From NCBI GenBank assembly GCA_030374805.1, contig JARGSG010000019.1, positions 804,070 through 868,069 on the forward strand: DNA of 64,000 bases. Reading direction: 5' to 3'. The notes below the pieces were generated by a model. That model was given only the letters and a program-made list of their open reading frames with translations. It had not been told where the DNA came from and did no database searches. Origin of the DNA: Gracilaria gracilis. Taxonomy: Eukaryota > Rhodophyta > Florideophyceae > Gracilariales > Gracilariaceae. The translations under genes and the position numbers were made by a program. Of the stretch, positions 1-12,387 are shown one piece after another. Each line of letters starts with the position of its first letter. Positions within the stretch are counted from its first letter, which is position 1.

Positions 1-921
1 GTTTTTGTGCTTACCATGAAAGTTCGTTTCCTTATGAGGTACGAAACCGATCAAGACCTATGTGGTATTCTTTGAAGACAGAACGGACATGGTTCCTAGA
101 TGGTTTTCGCGCTATTTTGACCACGTAAAGGCTTCGCGCTCGCCATGGATGATCGACACCGAGGGTGGTTTGATGCACATGAAACTGCAACCCTTTGTGG
201 CAGTACACTGCAGACGCCAACCGAAGCGGCCATCCATCCAGCTTAGGGGTATTGAATGAAGCGCCGTGTACCGCTACGGGTGCGAGCCCGCACGCTGGTA
301 CCATGGCTACCCATGTGGCTCAGATAAAGATCGGGGGTCACCATAAACGGATTTAACCTTGTCGGTCGGACGAGAAGCCACGGTGGCGCGAGCCCGCGTA
401 GACAAACCGCAAAGGGTTGCGAAGGCAACCAGAAGGGAGAACGGTGGAACGACCTCGATGGAGTCAGCGGCAGTGCCTCGAAGGGTCAGTAGTCGAACTT
501 CGAAGGGACAGAGAGACACGCCGCAACCAAGTGGGCGCCGAAACCCTTCACGGTACAGTGCTCACATGAGCCCGAAGGCGTAACACGCCCCCCCACTGGG
601 TAAACCGACACGGTAAATGGGTCTAAGCCGTGCAGCCAAAAATGTAGAACCTTGGAGGTATGCAATGGGCGCGCGTCGCGCCCAAACCACAAATGAGAAT
701 GAATAGGTTGCTGTCGGTGATAACCAAAGAGGTGGATAGAGCCGCAATCGGTGATGACCAAGGTGGTGAACAGAGTGCGCTCGGCGACGCAGAGCCGACG
801 CGACGCACGGCACGAGATGGGACAAAGGCTGCGACAGGGACCAAATTGGTACGATGATGCAACCGACTTGGTGAAAGGATCTAGGAGCCACGAGGGCGTG
901 GCTCAGGGTAGGAAGGGGGTC
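1..921. other. Unassigned sequence left of an LTR
   Basis: Only short open frames (up to about 125 codons) occur on either strand and none shows a recognisable domain. The last bases before the LTR at 922 are purine-rich (aggaagggggt), as expected of a polypurine tract. This stretch may therefore be the 3' internal end of an LTR element that begins outside the window. That reading is inference, because no integrase or RNase H sequence is visible. Confidence 0.3.
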
Positions 922-1429
922 TGTAGTACAATGAGACCTCAATGGGTTGGTGCCACGTGGGCCTACTGGTGCGCCTTGCTGGCTGCACTGTACCCAGTTG
1001 GTATTCTTTATTTTATAATTTCTAATTTCTAATTTATAGTTGAGGATAGCTTAGCATTGCTGGCCCATGACAGTAGGTCATGGGTGCAGCCGATGACGTC
1101 ATGCCCACATGGGAGATCGGCGTCGGTGCACCTTGTATATATTGTGGTGCACCTCGCCTTCCCCCTTGGGTGTTGTAAAGTCAGGCACCATTAGGGCAGT
1201 AACTATACCATCTTGGTCACTTGCTAATCTATTACTATTCAGGTTTTACCGCGCGTCGACGTCTACTACCGTACACCTACACGGTCTAGACTAGTTGCCC
1301 CGCCGTTTGCCCCTGCGGGTTTCAGGTGCCGTACTACCATATTGGTTGTGTGTTTTTTCCCTTTAGGTTGAGCCCTCGCGCGCTGTCTCTACCAGGCGGA
1401 CTCCACACCTTATCGGTATTTGTACGACA
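922..1429 (+). repeat. 508-bp LTR, family 1, copy 1
   Basis: The sequence is nearly identical to 20108-20615, and both copies are 508 bp long. It begins TGTAGTACAA and ends TTGTACGACA, which are inverted complements with one mismatch, as at LTR ends. A TATA-like TATATATTG lies at about 1135. No target-site duplication is visible here: the left flank is gggtc and the right flank ttgga. It could be a 3' LTR preceded by a polypurine tract, or a solo LTR that has lost its duplication. Confidence 0.75.
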
Positions 1430-2343
1430 TTGGACGATGGACGCAAAAACTAAGGAAACTTTGCTGGAGTTAAAACAATTCTGGACGCAAACCAATCTAT
1501 TTATTTTAGCGCAGCCAATATTATGCGACCTGCAATGACCGTCAAACGCTTTCAGTCTCGCAGTGCAAATCTTTCCAGACAAAACCATGCCAAACGCTCC
1601 ATGTAAGCGGAGGTAAACTTTAGTTTTGCAATTTCCTCTCTCCCTCAACAAACAAACCAACACAACAGGCTTATTCTAGCGTTTTGCGCGGTACTTCGCG
1701 CGCTTTTGTCAAACCCCTTACATGTTTTGCGTTTTCTTATACGCATCGCGGCGTCTTTCGCAAGCATGCCCAAGTCTTCAAATATCTGTTTCTTACGCTT
1801 TTACGTTTTTTCGTGCCTCCCATTGCTTCATCAACTGAATCGCTCTTTGGAAGGTAGCCAAAACTCCAAGACAGGAATCCGGAAACCCGTTATTCGTAAC
1901 TTTGGCTTCTCCCAGTATCTCCGAGCTGGTCGCACGAGAACATTTATTCAGCATGGCTACCATGTTTTCAACCGATGAAATTCGTGTAGTTTCCGAAGAC
2001 TGGTAAATACGAGCTTGGGAAAGCAAGCGATACTCATACAATGGACGAATTTTGGTCGCGCAGAAGCGAGATTTAATTTCCTCCGTCGTGAACGTGTCTG
2101 GATACGTATTTTTCATCAATTTGCATATATCAAACTCATCCTATCCACCGTTTACTCCAAATCCTGCGCTTTGGATTTTGCAATGTTCTAGAACCGTTTT
2201 TTGAAAGGAAAAAATACAGTCACATCCAACGGTTGCGTATTCCCGCTAGTATGCAATGGAAGGGAGTACGCGATAACTTTATTCATTCGAAACTGTTCCA
2301 GCACGCCAATCAAAAGATTTGACCGATACCTGTCGTATATGAG
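1430..2343 (-). pseudogene. pogo/CENP-B-type (DDE_1) transposase fragment
   Basis: Read on the minus strand from 2343 downward, the translation contains IAYSLPLHTSGNTQPLDV followed by TVFFPFKKRF. This matches the DDE_1 signature in which LPPHTSHxLQPLDVGVF precedes the C-terminal helices of pogo/Tigger/Jerky transposases. An in-frame stop follows FKKRF, and the open part 1793-2119 continues the C-terminal region. Below about 1790 the frame is broken and nothing else is recognisable. The N-terminal DNA-binding and first catalytic regions are missing because the gypsy LTR at 2344 cuts the gene, and no second half was found. The family call rests on one well conserved motif. Confidence 0.6.
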
Positions 2344-3115
2344 TGAAGTGCAACGCCTTCCTTGAGGGATTCGCGCGACTTAGTTATTTCCCGACATGTC
2401 GGCTGGGTTAATTATGACTACATACGATTCCCACGTTAGTGGATGGGACACGTGAGAAATGGCAGAGTTCAGGAGGTTAGCACAGCATTGCTGGTACTTT
2501 TACCCCCTTTATAGTAGTATTCTAGATTATTATAGTATTTGCCTTACAGTACGGGAGGTTAGCTACACACTATGTAGTGTCGGGGCAACTGGGCCCCGGT
2601 CATGAGTAAATCTCCCCAACCAGGGTTGGCTCTAGACTCTTCGCCTTCGGTGGTATTCAACTCCTCCTCGGAGGGATATCCCGTAGCATACGGACCGTCT
2701 ATCCGCCCTGCCTCAACCAAACGAACACAATTGTGAGAGTATTACACCGCTATTTGTCGCGTTTGCCTTGTATAAGAATTTGCCCGGCTTTGCCGTCTCT
2801 CTCCGTCATTCTCATGACTTCTCCTTTCACTTTTCGCCTTTTTCGGGTTGCTCTCCGCCACCCCCGGCTCGTGCTGACACCTGTCTACACTTTCCACCCC
2901 TGTGGAACACCGCCTCATCTGAGGATACGCAGGCACCGTTTACATGGATTCCAGCTTCTGGTTTACCTTACTACGCCTGGAGTGAAGGGTGGCCTCGGCC
3001 TTACAAACCGACTCCGTCGTGTCATCTCTGGAAGGACTTTGCTACTGTGCTGCCTCGCCTGAGGAAGATCCCGAACGTCTTCGTGGTTCTTTCCCCATTG
3101 GCGCATTGCACTACA
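2344..3115 (+). repeat. 5' LTR of gypsy element 1
   Basis: It begins TGAAGTGCAA and ends TTGCACTACA, near-perfect inverted termini, and is 772 bp long. It aligns along its length with 41377-42186 and 52064-52859. Three bases after its end comes TGGTCTCCCGACC, which starts with TGG and is shared with gypsy element 2. That makes it the likely tRNA primer-binding site. Confidence 0.85.
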
Positions 3116-3221
3116 AACTGGTCTCCCGACCTAGAAGCTTGTCTGTGTGCTTTTCCTCTTTTGGAGGTGATTTCTACTGTGTCCGGAAGATTCCGTGTAC
3201 TCCTGTTTAACGGTCTCACTG

Positions 3222-5393
3222 ATGTCTTGGAAGCCATCTGGGGCGGAGCCGGCGCTTACGCGCAGCCGCTCCCGTGATGATGGGGATGTTCCCGATGATC
3301 GGGTGGTTTCTGAAATCCCGATTCGGGCTGGTTCCACCCTCGCCGCGAAGGTTTCCTCTCGGACTTCGAGCCAGCACCGGGAATCCTGGGACCTTCCTTT
3401 GCCCTCGTTGGTCAGCTCTCCTCCTTTTGCCGGGCCTGCTTCAGTCGCTACTGGTCCGCCTTTGGCGTCCCAGCCAGCAGCCGCTGTTGCGGGATCCTTT
3501 CCTCGCCGTGAGGCTGCCAACACCCCCCAGGGAAATTCCCTGAAGGACCAGGTACGCACTCTGCGTGCCGCCCATAATGCCCTTGTAGGGGAGTTTCGAG
3601 CCCTCCGTGAGGTGGTCGAGAGTGCCCCCGCGAGGGATGTTGCTGAAGATCTCCGCGTATTGCGGTTTGATGTCAACAAAATGTTGGAGTGTTTGGGTTC
3701 GCCCGCCGCCTTCGTTGAAGGGATTGAGGAGCGCTTCAATCGCGTCCGAGCCCGTCTGGAGACGTTGGAGCAAACCATAACAATGGACAATAACTCTCCG
3801 GATGATCTGGTTGCTGCCGTGTCACAACGCGACCAGCGCGCTGGAACAGGCAAAGGCCACCGTAGGCGGAAATCAAAACGCTACAACGATCCTTCGGATA
3901 CACCGACCTCGTCGGATTCTCACCCGAGTCACTCGGATGTGTCTACTTCTTCTGACTCTGAGTCGGAGGATGGTCGCCGTGAGCGCTCTTACCGCTCTAA
4001 GTGGTCGTCTGCCACCCAGGGGGTGATTCGCTCCCGCACCAAGGGCAGGAGACACTCCGACTCCGGGAATTGAAGCCTACGAATAGAATGTTTTGACAGT
4101 TACTTTCGTACCGATACTATCGGCTGGAAGATTCATCGCTGGATTGCACACCCCGTGGAACGGGACGAGTGAACGATTGCATCAAGCGAATGCAACTTTC
4201 ACTGAGGAACCAGAACTTTTCTGGAGAGGATCCAATTATGGGCTTAGATTTCCTCGCCCGCTTCGTGGCGGAGGCCGATATACCCGGTATGAACGAAGGA
4301 CATGCCTACGTGGCGCTGCCGTACTTTTTACGTGGAGTGGCCGAAGACCAATTTCACTCTGTAAGAGGTTCGTCGAGAGCCTCCGAAGGAGGAGTCACGT
4401 GCTGGCCGGAGGCCATGCAGTTTCTCTTGAGGTAGTACGCGATAAATGATGCCATTCAGTCAGCGATCCTCGCTTTGAGGGATACCAGACAGCTCCCCGG
4501 AGAGGTCGAAACCGATTATTCGGTGCGCCTCAACAAGGCTTTCCACCGCTGTGGCAATGTCTACCCCACTGGGGAACGTTCTACGATGTTCATTGATGGT
4601 CTGAGCCGAGCCATCAAGTCACTCCTCGCCCGAAGTCGGGAGGACAAACCGAGGATTACTTACCTCGAGTTGGTCAAAGCCGCTCACGCGGAGGGTGATG
4701 CACTACGTTCCCGTGGTCCTCAGTCGAATTCGAGGCCCGCTAAAGCGTTGGTAATGGATGACTGCTCCCCATCGCTCTCGCTAGTCGCGGACTAACACCC
4801 TGAACAGGGATGTGACAACGTCAAGCTTGCGCATGGCAAAGTCGTTTCCGTGCCGACCACGGAGCTGCCGTCCACGACGGATGCATCGTACGATATGGCG
4901 CTGGCCGACCCAGCGCTGTACGCCGATAAACGTCGTATAATGGCACCTCCTATTCCCTATTCGAATGGAGGTACCCGTTTTCAACGGCCTGGATGGAGAG
5001 ATACCCGCCCTGCGGTTCCATTCGCGGATGCTCGGAATGGTAACTCGCAAGCGGGGGCGTCGAGGCTAATTTGTCACTTGTGTTATACACATGCGCACAC
5101 TTCGCCTCAGTGTCTCCTCTCGATGAGGCAGTTGCCAAAAGTAGTGGTCAACTACAATGCACTCACCTCCGAGGAAAAGTGAGCCGTCCCGGTCGCATCT
5201 TATCTGCTCGGCAAAGAGGACTTCTCGGACGTCATCCCGCAATCGCGGTCACTCCCGGCAAGATCGGTTGTCCCTTGCTCCGCAGGTCGCTGATGCAAAT
5301 GCCACTCGCGTGGTGAACCCTCATCGAGGTTCCCCAGCCCTCGTGGTCGAGGACCCTGAGACGCCGCCTCATGCGTAAGATCAGGGAAACTAA
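3222..5393 (+). pseudogene. Gag of gypsy element 1, broken
   Basis: The frame opens with MSWKPSGAEP and runs through a coiled-coil-like stretch (DQVRTLRAAHNAL to ALREVVES) and a basic, Ser/Asp-rich linker. A retrotransposon gag core follows (about 4169-4790, motifs FLARFVAEAD and YFLRGVAEDQ). A CCHC zinc knuckle, CHLCYTHAHTSPQC, lies near 5070-5110. Compared with gypsy element 2, the frame is interrupted near 4073, at 4433, near 4794 and near 5180. The product would package element RNA. The end coincides with a TAATG in which the gag stop overlaps a pol start, but here that start is followed at once by a stop. Confidence 0.75.
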
Positions 5394-7718
5394 TGAAGTG
5401 AGTCTCCCCTCAGGGAGAGGCGTCCTCAGAGTCGAGGTCGAGGACGCCCGAGGCGTCGTTGCCTCGCTCCCAGGTGAAGATCCTGTCAAGGAGTGACACC
5501 GCTGACGGGCATTCAGAACACTTGGCTGTTCTGCGTCGACCGTGGATACGGGTAAAGAATAACCGGATCCCGGATAGAATCATGGTCATGGCCAAGCGAA
5601 ACTATAAAGTTTACGCTGATCTTGGCCTCAACCCCCAGTTTCTGGTAAGATTTCTAACTGTCATGGACACAAGTGCTGGCCCGAACTTCGTCGTGGAGTC
5701 CGTATTGCCCCCGCTGGTGCGGTCTCGTATCCGCTCCGAAGCGGTCCCGAACGTCGCTGACGCGAATAACAACCCGTTATCAACGGTGGGAACCGTCGAC
5801 TTGGTCGTCCGGTTGGGCACCTCTATGGTGAAGCTCGACTTTGTCGTTTGCCGTTCGTTGGCTGCGCCAGTTATACTGGGATGCGATTACTGCGACAGGT
5901 TTGTCGAAGCAATCCGGCCCCACGTGAGGCGTGTGGGACTCGACGACGGATCATCGGTACCGATTGTCCGTCGCCCGCTTAAGCGCGCTTCACAGAAGCA
6001 AGTTCCGCTGCCTGCTGCGCAGGAACCATCGCCCGCCACGCGGGAGTCCACGAAGCTCCGCGTTGCCGCGTCGGTTACTATACCACCGGATTCCCAGTTT
6101 ATGGTGATGGTCAACTCCCGTCAACACGGCATTCGGGTCGTACAGCTCCTTTCCTCGTTGTACGAGAAGTGTCAACTCGCCGTTGCAAACGGAATTGTGC
6201 AGGTGCACCCGGATACTCCGTTTCGAATCTTGGTTGCCAACCTTGGCACCACACCCCAGTATCTGGTAGAGAACCAAGTGATTGAATCAGTCCCCTCGCA
6301 CTTGCTCGCGATGCTCCCGACGCGGATGACTGCTGCCGATGTTCTCGGATTGGTTAGCTCTAAGGAGGGTGACAGTTCAGAGAGCCCCGAAGCTTCGTCT
6401 AAGGAGGGGGAGGACACCGCCGTATCAACGGAGAAGTCGCCGAATGATTCGGATTTGCAACCTGTTTCGAAACAGGACAGCGTGGCCCTACAAGCTACGA
6501 CCGGCTTGACCCGGTGAAGGCTCTGGAAGAGCTAGACTTCGGTCACGTACCGGTATCGCACCGCGAACAACTCCGTAATATGCTACGGGAATTTACCACG
6601 ATGTGGGATGGCTCTCTTGGAGAGATTTCTGAGACGGAACACCGTATCGATCTGTTGCCGAACGCGCGTGCGGTGGCGCAACCCTCGTACAGGGCAGGAT
6701 CGAAAGCTCGGGAAGAGGAGCAGTTCCAAGTGGACAAGAAGCTCCGCGCTGGGATGATTGAACCCGCTCAGTCACCCTGGGCTCCTCCAGTTGTACTGGC
6801 AATGAAGGCCGACGGCACGGGGTGATTTTGTATCAACTACCACCTCCTCAACGCGGTAACTGTACGGGATAGCTACTCCATACCGCGTATGGACGATTGC
6901 ATTGACTCGCTTGGCAATGCTATCGTGCTCACGGCGTTGGATGCCAATTGGGGATATTGGCAGGTCTATGTAAGGGAAGAGGACCGCGACAAGACTGCGT
7001 TCGTCTGCCATTTTGGGTGCTACCGCTTCAAGTGGATGCCGTTTGGTTTAGCCAACGCCCCCGCTAATTTTCAGCGAGCGGTCGATATCCTGCTCAACAG
7101 GTTCAAGTGGCGGTCGTGCTTGGTATATCTGGATGACATCATTGTCTTCTCAGATAACCGTGACGACCACCCTACCCATGTAAGAGAAGTTCTAACCGTT
7201 TTATGGGATTCTGGTATTACCCTCAAGCTGAGGAAGTGTGAGTTCTTTACAGATACAAGTATCTGGGACACGTGATCCGTCCTGGACGGCTGTCGATCGA
7301 GGAAGCTCGCGTCAAATCCCTCGTTGAGGCAAAGCAACCACGTACTCAGATAGAACTCCGGTTCTTTCTGGGGCTAGTCAACGTCTATCGACAGTTCATG
7401 CCGAACTTTTCGGATATCGCGGCGCCGCTTAACGTGCTACTGCTTAAGGGGCAGCCACCGAAACTGGAACCCTTTACGCCCGCGCAAGCAGATGCGTTCA
7501 ACTCGTTAAAGGAGGCTGTCACGTCAGCACCGATCCTATCGTTACCCAAATTGGGATTGCCGTACTCCGTGGACACGGACTCGAGCGACTACCAAGTCGG
7601 TTGCGCTCTTTTCCAAACCACCCCAGAAGGGGAACGGAAGCCAATTGAACATTGGTCGCGTTCGCTGAACGTTCACGAACGGAACTACTCTGTATCAGAG
7701 AAAGAGTGTCTCGTTGTT
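5392..7718 (+). pseudogene. Pol of gypsy element 1 (protease, RT, partial RNase H), broken
   Basis: The aspartic protease region has VMDTSAGPNFVV at about 5660. Reverse transcriptase follows from about 6540, with the palm motif VYLDDIIVFSDN near 7120 and FKWMPFGLANAPANFQ near 7030. RNase H starts with YSVDTDSSDYQVGCALF near 7560 and is cut at EKECL. Defects against element 2 include a TGA at 6823-6825 in the RT fingers and a frame change near 7250, inside KCEFFT. The same frame change is present in element 2. After 7718 the reading frame enters unrelated sequence. Confidence 0.8.
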
Positions 7719-7849
7719 GTCGTCTGTGTTCTGCAAAGTGGAATACTGGGTGCTATGTGGGGAAGAGTTGCTAGTTTTAGGCGTTATCTGGACGCGCGCG
7801 TGGGTGGCAGAGGCTGGCACTCAAAAAACTAACTAGTATTGGAATATTG

Positions 7850-9210
7850 TATTCCATCTCGCGCAGTTTAATGCTAGGATCTCCTAGTATTTCGAGAGGT
7901 CCGCCTCGCAACTCACCCCAACTACACTCTTTTCCACGACCCTCTCAAAATTTTCCATCCACGCTAGTTCCAATTTCCATTTCGCCCGAAAGTGCGAAGC
8001 AATTGCCAACCCAGCCACCCTAAGACATCCGCCCATTCCTTCCCATCTCCACCTCCACTCAACACCGCCACCCCCTTACCATACTTTCGTCGATTTCGGC
8101 ACCTCACGCATTCGGATCTTGCGTTTCCGTCTCCTCAAATGTCATTTCGTAGAAGTTCCGCGGGCAGCTTTCCCCATTCTCGTACACCTTCCTCGCCAAA
8201 GAACGGCTCCCCATACCACCCATCCTCCGCTCCCTTTGCTCTTCTAGTATGCGCTCCGTCATTTGCACCGCATGCGCCGCGCTTCGAAACCCAGTCATCG
8301 TCGCAACCCCCAGCCCCGGCCGCACCTCCTCTCCTGCCACCTTCCCTCCCTCCTTGCGTCTCTTCTTCAAGCGACTACCCACTTCCTTAGTCTTTGGCGT
8401 CACAGGCGATCCCTTCTCGACCTTCATTCCCCCCTTTGCACAACTTCCTCCAACCTCCCCTCCTGTCCCCGTCAGTATCCCCTTCACCTCCACTAACAAC
8501 AACCGCGACTTTTCCACCTCTCAAATTTGCATCTCCAGCATCTCCAACCTCCCCTTCAGCATCTAGTTTTCTTCCCTCATCTCCCGTATCTCCTTCCCTA
8601 CGCATTCCACCATCCCATCCGCTTGACGACCCATCTCCATTCCCAGCACCTTCAAACCATTCCGCAAATTAGATATTGCTTCCAATGACACCCCATTCTC
8701 CTCCTCACTCAACACCACCCCTCCCATCTTCGCCACACTCTCTGCAATACAATCAACCATTCGCTCCTTCATCACAACTCCCAACAACCTCACCCGCTCT
8801 TTCATTTCCCCCGTAAATTGCTCTTTCCTACCTCCCGCTCCACCTCCACTCTCCATGTGCTCCCCAATCCCCAACTGGCTCAGGTGCACCGCCCCTTTCC
8901 TCCATATCCCATCCTTCTCCCCCTTCTTCTCTACCACCTTCGAGGCCACATCCGCAGCCCCTGCCCTCCCCACAGCCACAACCTCCTCCTCTCGTGATCC
9001 TCCATCCACCCGCGCAACTTCGGCTACTTCTCGCTTCGGAGACGGCGTTCGTCCGATCTCCTTCCCTTCCAGGAACGCAAGAAGCTCCTCGTCCTTCACG
9101 TATCCGTTCGACATCTTAGAAAGGCGAAAAGCGTCACCGAAAGCAAGAATTCGGTGCCATACGGTGCAATAGACGCCGTCTTCGTTTTCCGTGCCACTGC
9201 CTATGCGCAC
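7850..9210 (-). pseudogene. Degenerate copy (A3) of the coiled-coil gene A
   Basis: One minus-strand frame runs from 9210 to 8104 with only two in-frame stops (a TAG at 8563 and a TGA just after). The protein is hydrophilic and rich in Glu, Lys and Gly, with heptad-like Leu/Met spacing. Near 8180-8120 it has LARKVYENGE followed by EMTFEETE. This aligns with VARGVYHNML...ELCFEGE of the A copy at 10160-12376 and FARAVYDKIL...ELCFDTE of the copy at 62554-64000. It is therefore taken as a third A paralogue. Below about 8104 the frame decays. No database-level function is recognised. The plus strand here is strongly C+T-rich, like the element at 59-64 kb. Confidence 0.5.
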
Positions 9211-10092
9211 GGCCTATATCTGAAACCATAACTTAACCCTTTCTGTTCCGACCGGTTTCACGCCAAAAACGTCACTGTACTGTACGCCTCGCCAGCACTC
9301 ATGACTCCCGGGCCGTAGTGAGGACAACAGACCTGCGTAAGCTACTAAAGAATGTAGTACAGGGGGCTGTGAGACAGACCCTAACGGGAGTTAGTTGTAC
9401 ATGGCTGCGATGTTTCTGCAAACGCAATATCCAGTAGTAGTAGCACGTGTGCCCCGGATACAGATATTCGGGACCGACCGGGGCGGCAGGGCAAAAAAAA
9501 TTTCCCTAAACCCCTAAACCCGTATACCGCTGTCCCAACGCCCCGTGTATGGCAAACCTGTGGTAGTGGCATACGTGGGACCACCAGCACGCCGATTACA
9601 GCGGACCTGGGTGTCTTGGCGCTTCATCGGTGCACCGATGAAGCGCCAAGCCACCTTGGTCCGCTGTCCCAACGCGCTGTTTGTGGCAAACCTGTGTTAA
9701 TGTCATACGTGGCACCACCGGCGCGCCGATGACAGCGGACCCGGGTGTCGTGGCGCTTCATCGGTGCACCGATGAAGCGCCACCGCACCCAGGTCCGCTG
9801 TCCGAGAAACACTGGGACTCGGCTCTCACTCTTAATCCCGCTGAGGACGAGGAGTGGTTGCGAGGTCTATAGGCAACTCCCTTTGTGTAGCTGCATGATT
9901 TGTAGTTTCCAATGATTTACACAGGTTCTGTAAACCGACCGTTATTGATTCCGCTGTTCCATTCATCATACTCCCTTCCGTGTCCAACCATCCTCGCTCC
10001 TTCAAATCGTTCTCCAAATCCCCTTTAATCTCCAATCTCTTTGCCTTTCCTGTTTTCTTTCCTCAACTTGGGCATTGGTATCAATTAACAAC
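9211..10092. other. Upstream region of the A1 gene; hairpins, no gene
   Basis: No convincing open frame occurs. The stretch holds the tandem palindromes described separately (9527-9793) and probably the left end of CACTA-like element 1. I could not fix the exact terminus. Confidence 0.5.
9527..9793. repeat. Two tandem 134-bp units, each with a 32-34-bp perfect palindrome
   Basis: Unit 1 starts at 9527 and unit 2 at 9661, both with CCGCTGTCCCAACG. Each contains a self-complementary core built on GGCGCTTCATCGGTGCACC and its mirror. An outer inverted pair, ACAGCGGACC and GGTCCGCTGT, lengthens the possible hairpin to about 70 nt. The position upstream of A1 fits a subterminal repeat region of a CACTA-type element. 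Binding by a transposon protein is inference. Confidence 0.85.
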
Positions 10093-10159
10093 ATGGTGGA
10101 CAAGGCAAGAACGCGGGGTACCCAGTCGCGCAAGAAACCTGTAGGGAAGAAGAAGAGAC

Positions 10160-12376
10160 TTGGTGAGGATAACAGAGGTTCAAAACGAGTGGCTGCTAAA
10201 ACAACGCCACGTTAATCACCAGCAGCGAAGGCCAACCACGGGCCTAATCCCACCGTCGGTCACCGCCATTCTCGGCGCAAAGGTATCTCTGGGAACCCTA
10301 GCGATGTACATCAAAGTTCCCCAACGCGGTCCACTGGCAACGTTGAACAAATCCCAACTCCGAAGAAATTTCACCGGTTCCGAAAGCTCGAGAACCGGCA
10401 GGTGCGTTGACAAGGGATATTGTGGAAAAGGTTCGAATTTCACAAGAGAACAAGAGAATGTCCGTGTCTCTGAACTGGAAAGTAGTTCCACTGCAAGAGA
10501 CCTACAACGGAGTGTGGGCGATCCTACAACCATTCCACGGCCATCACCATTTTCGACGCGAAGGGGATCTACAGTTGCCTTGAAGCCCCGACGGGTCGGC
10601 ATACAGCGTGTGGGAAGGGGAAATTTTCGGAATTCAAATTTGTCAGGGCGAAAAAGACTCAGAGAGGAGAACTCTGAGCGGCGTGTGTCTGACACTGTGG
10701 ACAATGCGGATAATGCAGGGTATGAAATAACTCCAGTATATCGTGCAATGAAGAGAACTATAACCCCTAATGTTCCACGAATATCAGAAGAAGATGGAGT
10801 ACAGGGAACAAGGGAGGTACATGAAGTAGAGCAAGAGGAGGAAGAAGACAGGGGAACTGTCGAGAAAGAAATCACGTCTTCTGTAAACCACAGAGATTGG
10901 CTGGAAGAAATCAGCAGATTGAAAGCAAAGGTGAAGAAGTTGGAGGAGGTTTTGATGATACGGGGAATCCTTGTAAAGGTTGCGCAAGAGCAGAGCACAG
11001 CATTGAAGACTAAGCTTGAGGACAAAGAACTGGTGATTGAATTTTTACGTGGTGCATTGACGCAGGAGGGCATTAACACTTCCCGTACCGTTGAACCCGG
11101 ACGAACCGGACGAAAGAAGCATCGAATTGCTGTAAGCGATGCGTCTCGAGGGGTTGCGCGAGGAGTGTATCACAATATGTTGACTTGGGCCAGGAGAGAT
11201 ACCAGTGAACTGTGTTTTGAAGGTGAGAAACCTTCAAGGAATGGGATCAATCGAGCTGAAATATTGGAGGGAGCGACGGAGAATGGAGAAGGGATAATTC
11301 GAAACGAGAAGGATGTTGTCGCGATGGTTCCCAAGAGTCCTGTGGAGCTCCTTGCCAGTTTTGGAATGTGCACACCATCTGTTGAAGGGGGTGTGGATGC
11401 GCTTCTGAAGACTATGGTACAGAGTGAGTTGAAAGAAGTGAGTTGGGAAGGAATTAGACAGGCCTCTCTCACAGAAGGATGCATATTAGAAGTGTGTGCG
11501 GATATGTGTCTAAGGCAGAGAATGAAACAGACAATGAGTGATGTTGTGGGGGTGCGAAAGGGAAATACAAGGGATAAATTTTTTTTGTTGTTTGCTTATG
11601 ATCTAATATGGAGAAGAACGAAAGTGGTAGAATAAAATGCCGATGAAGTTGAACAGCAGCTGAGGGAAGCACAAGAGAACATCTTGCGACTTGGGGCGAA
11701 TGGAACCCCCACCACGTCATGGTGGAGGAAGGCTCCGCTTGATCGTTTGAAGTATTCGAAGGCTAAGAATGACGGGGATGAAATGGATACGAACGACGAG
11801 GACTTGTTCTTCAGAAACACGGTAGACGTAGAAGTGTTGAAGGACTACATTGCGTATGATGTTGAAGATAAAGAGGAAGGGACATTAGTGGATGGCACGA
11901 TACTGACACTTGCTCGCTTAGACGCATGGATTCTGACGGTTGTCACTCTTGTTACTACTCAATCTCCGAGAGGTGGGCAAAGGCAGAAACAGTTCGCGAA
12001 GAAGTATGCAGAGTTATTACCTCTCTGTTTGAAAGAGTTTTTGGAAGATGTCCAGAAACATGTACAGAGAGATTATTCCAACGAGTTCCATCACTATGGG
12101 AGTGCAGCACATGAATGGATTGGAGTGCTGGGAAATGATATGAGGGAGGCTACGATAGCGTTTCGAATGCCCTCGAGCGGAAAGATATACCTAACGTTGC
12201 GTGAACGTTTCTTCGTTGAGAATGTGAGCAAGAGATTGGGATCAGTTACAGATTGTTTTATCGGAGAGTGTGAGGAAAGGGACATGGATTTCAAGGAGAT
12301 GGACATGCTGGGTTTTGGAAGTAGCACACCAGTGGGTAGAGGATTGCAACGTGGTGACAATGAACAAGAAGAATGA
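10160..12376 (+). pseudogene. Gene A1: coiled-coil partner protein of CACTA-like element 1
   Basis: A single frame encodes about 490 codons to a TAA at 11633-11635. It then continues in the same frame (EVEQQLREAQENILRL...) to a TGA at 12374-12376. The N-terminal third is basic and Ser/Arg-rich. The middle has an acidic run followed by a coiled coil (EEISRLKAKVKKLEEVL). After that come VARGVYHNML...ELCFEGE and a C-terminal helical region. An alternative ATG at 10093 opens a Lys/Arg-rich frame (MVDKARTRGTQSRKK), but it stops at 10213. The A copies at 7850-9210 and 62554-64000 share the VARxVY/ELCF region. I do not recognise the family. By position it could be the accessory DNA-binding protein of a two-gene transposon, comparable in role to TnpA of CACTA elements, which is inference. 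If the internal TAA is real, the product is truncated. Confidence 0.6.
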
Positions 12377-12387
12377 CTGGGAATCTT

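Larger units (their letters stand above)
2344..7718 (+). mobile_element. Ty3/gypsy element 1, 3'-truncated
   Basis: This element has a 5' LTR, gag, and pol up to the RNase H region. Its sequence stays close to gypsy element 2 (41377-52859) until about 7718, in the RNase H motif EKECLxVV, where similarity stops abruptly. Integrase, chromodomain and 3' LTR are absent, so it is a truncated and immobile copy. It is inserted in the pogo-type transposase fragment to its left. Gag and pol both carry premature stops. Confidence 0.85.

Noticed and set aside
9504..9521. CCCTAAACCCCTAAACCC, resembling plant-type telomere repeats
   Set aside because: Only about two and a half imperfect units; far too short to call an interstitial telomere array.
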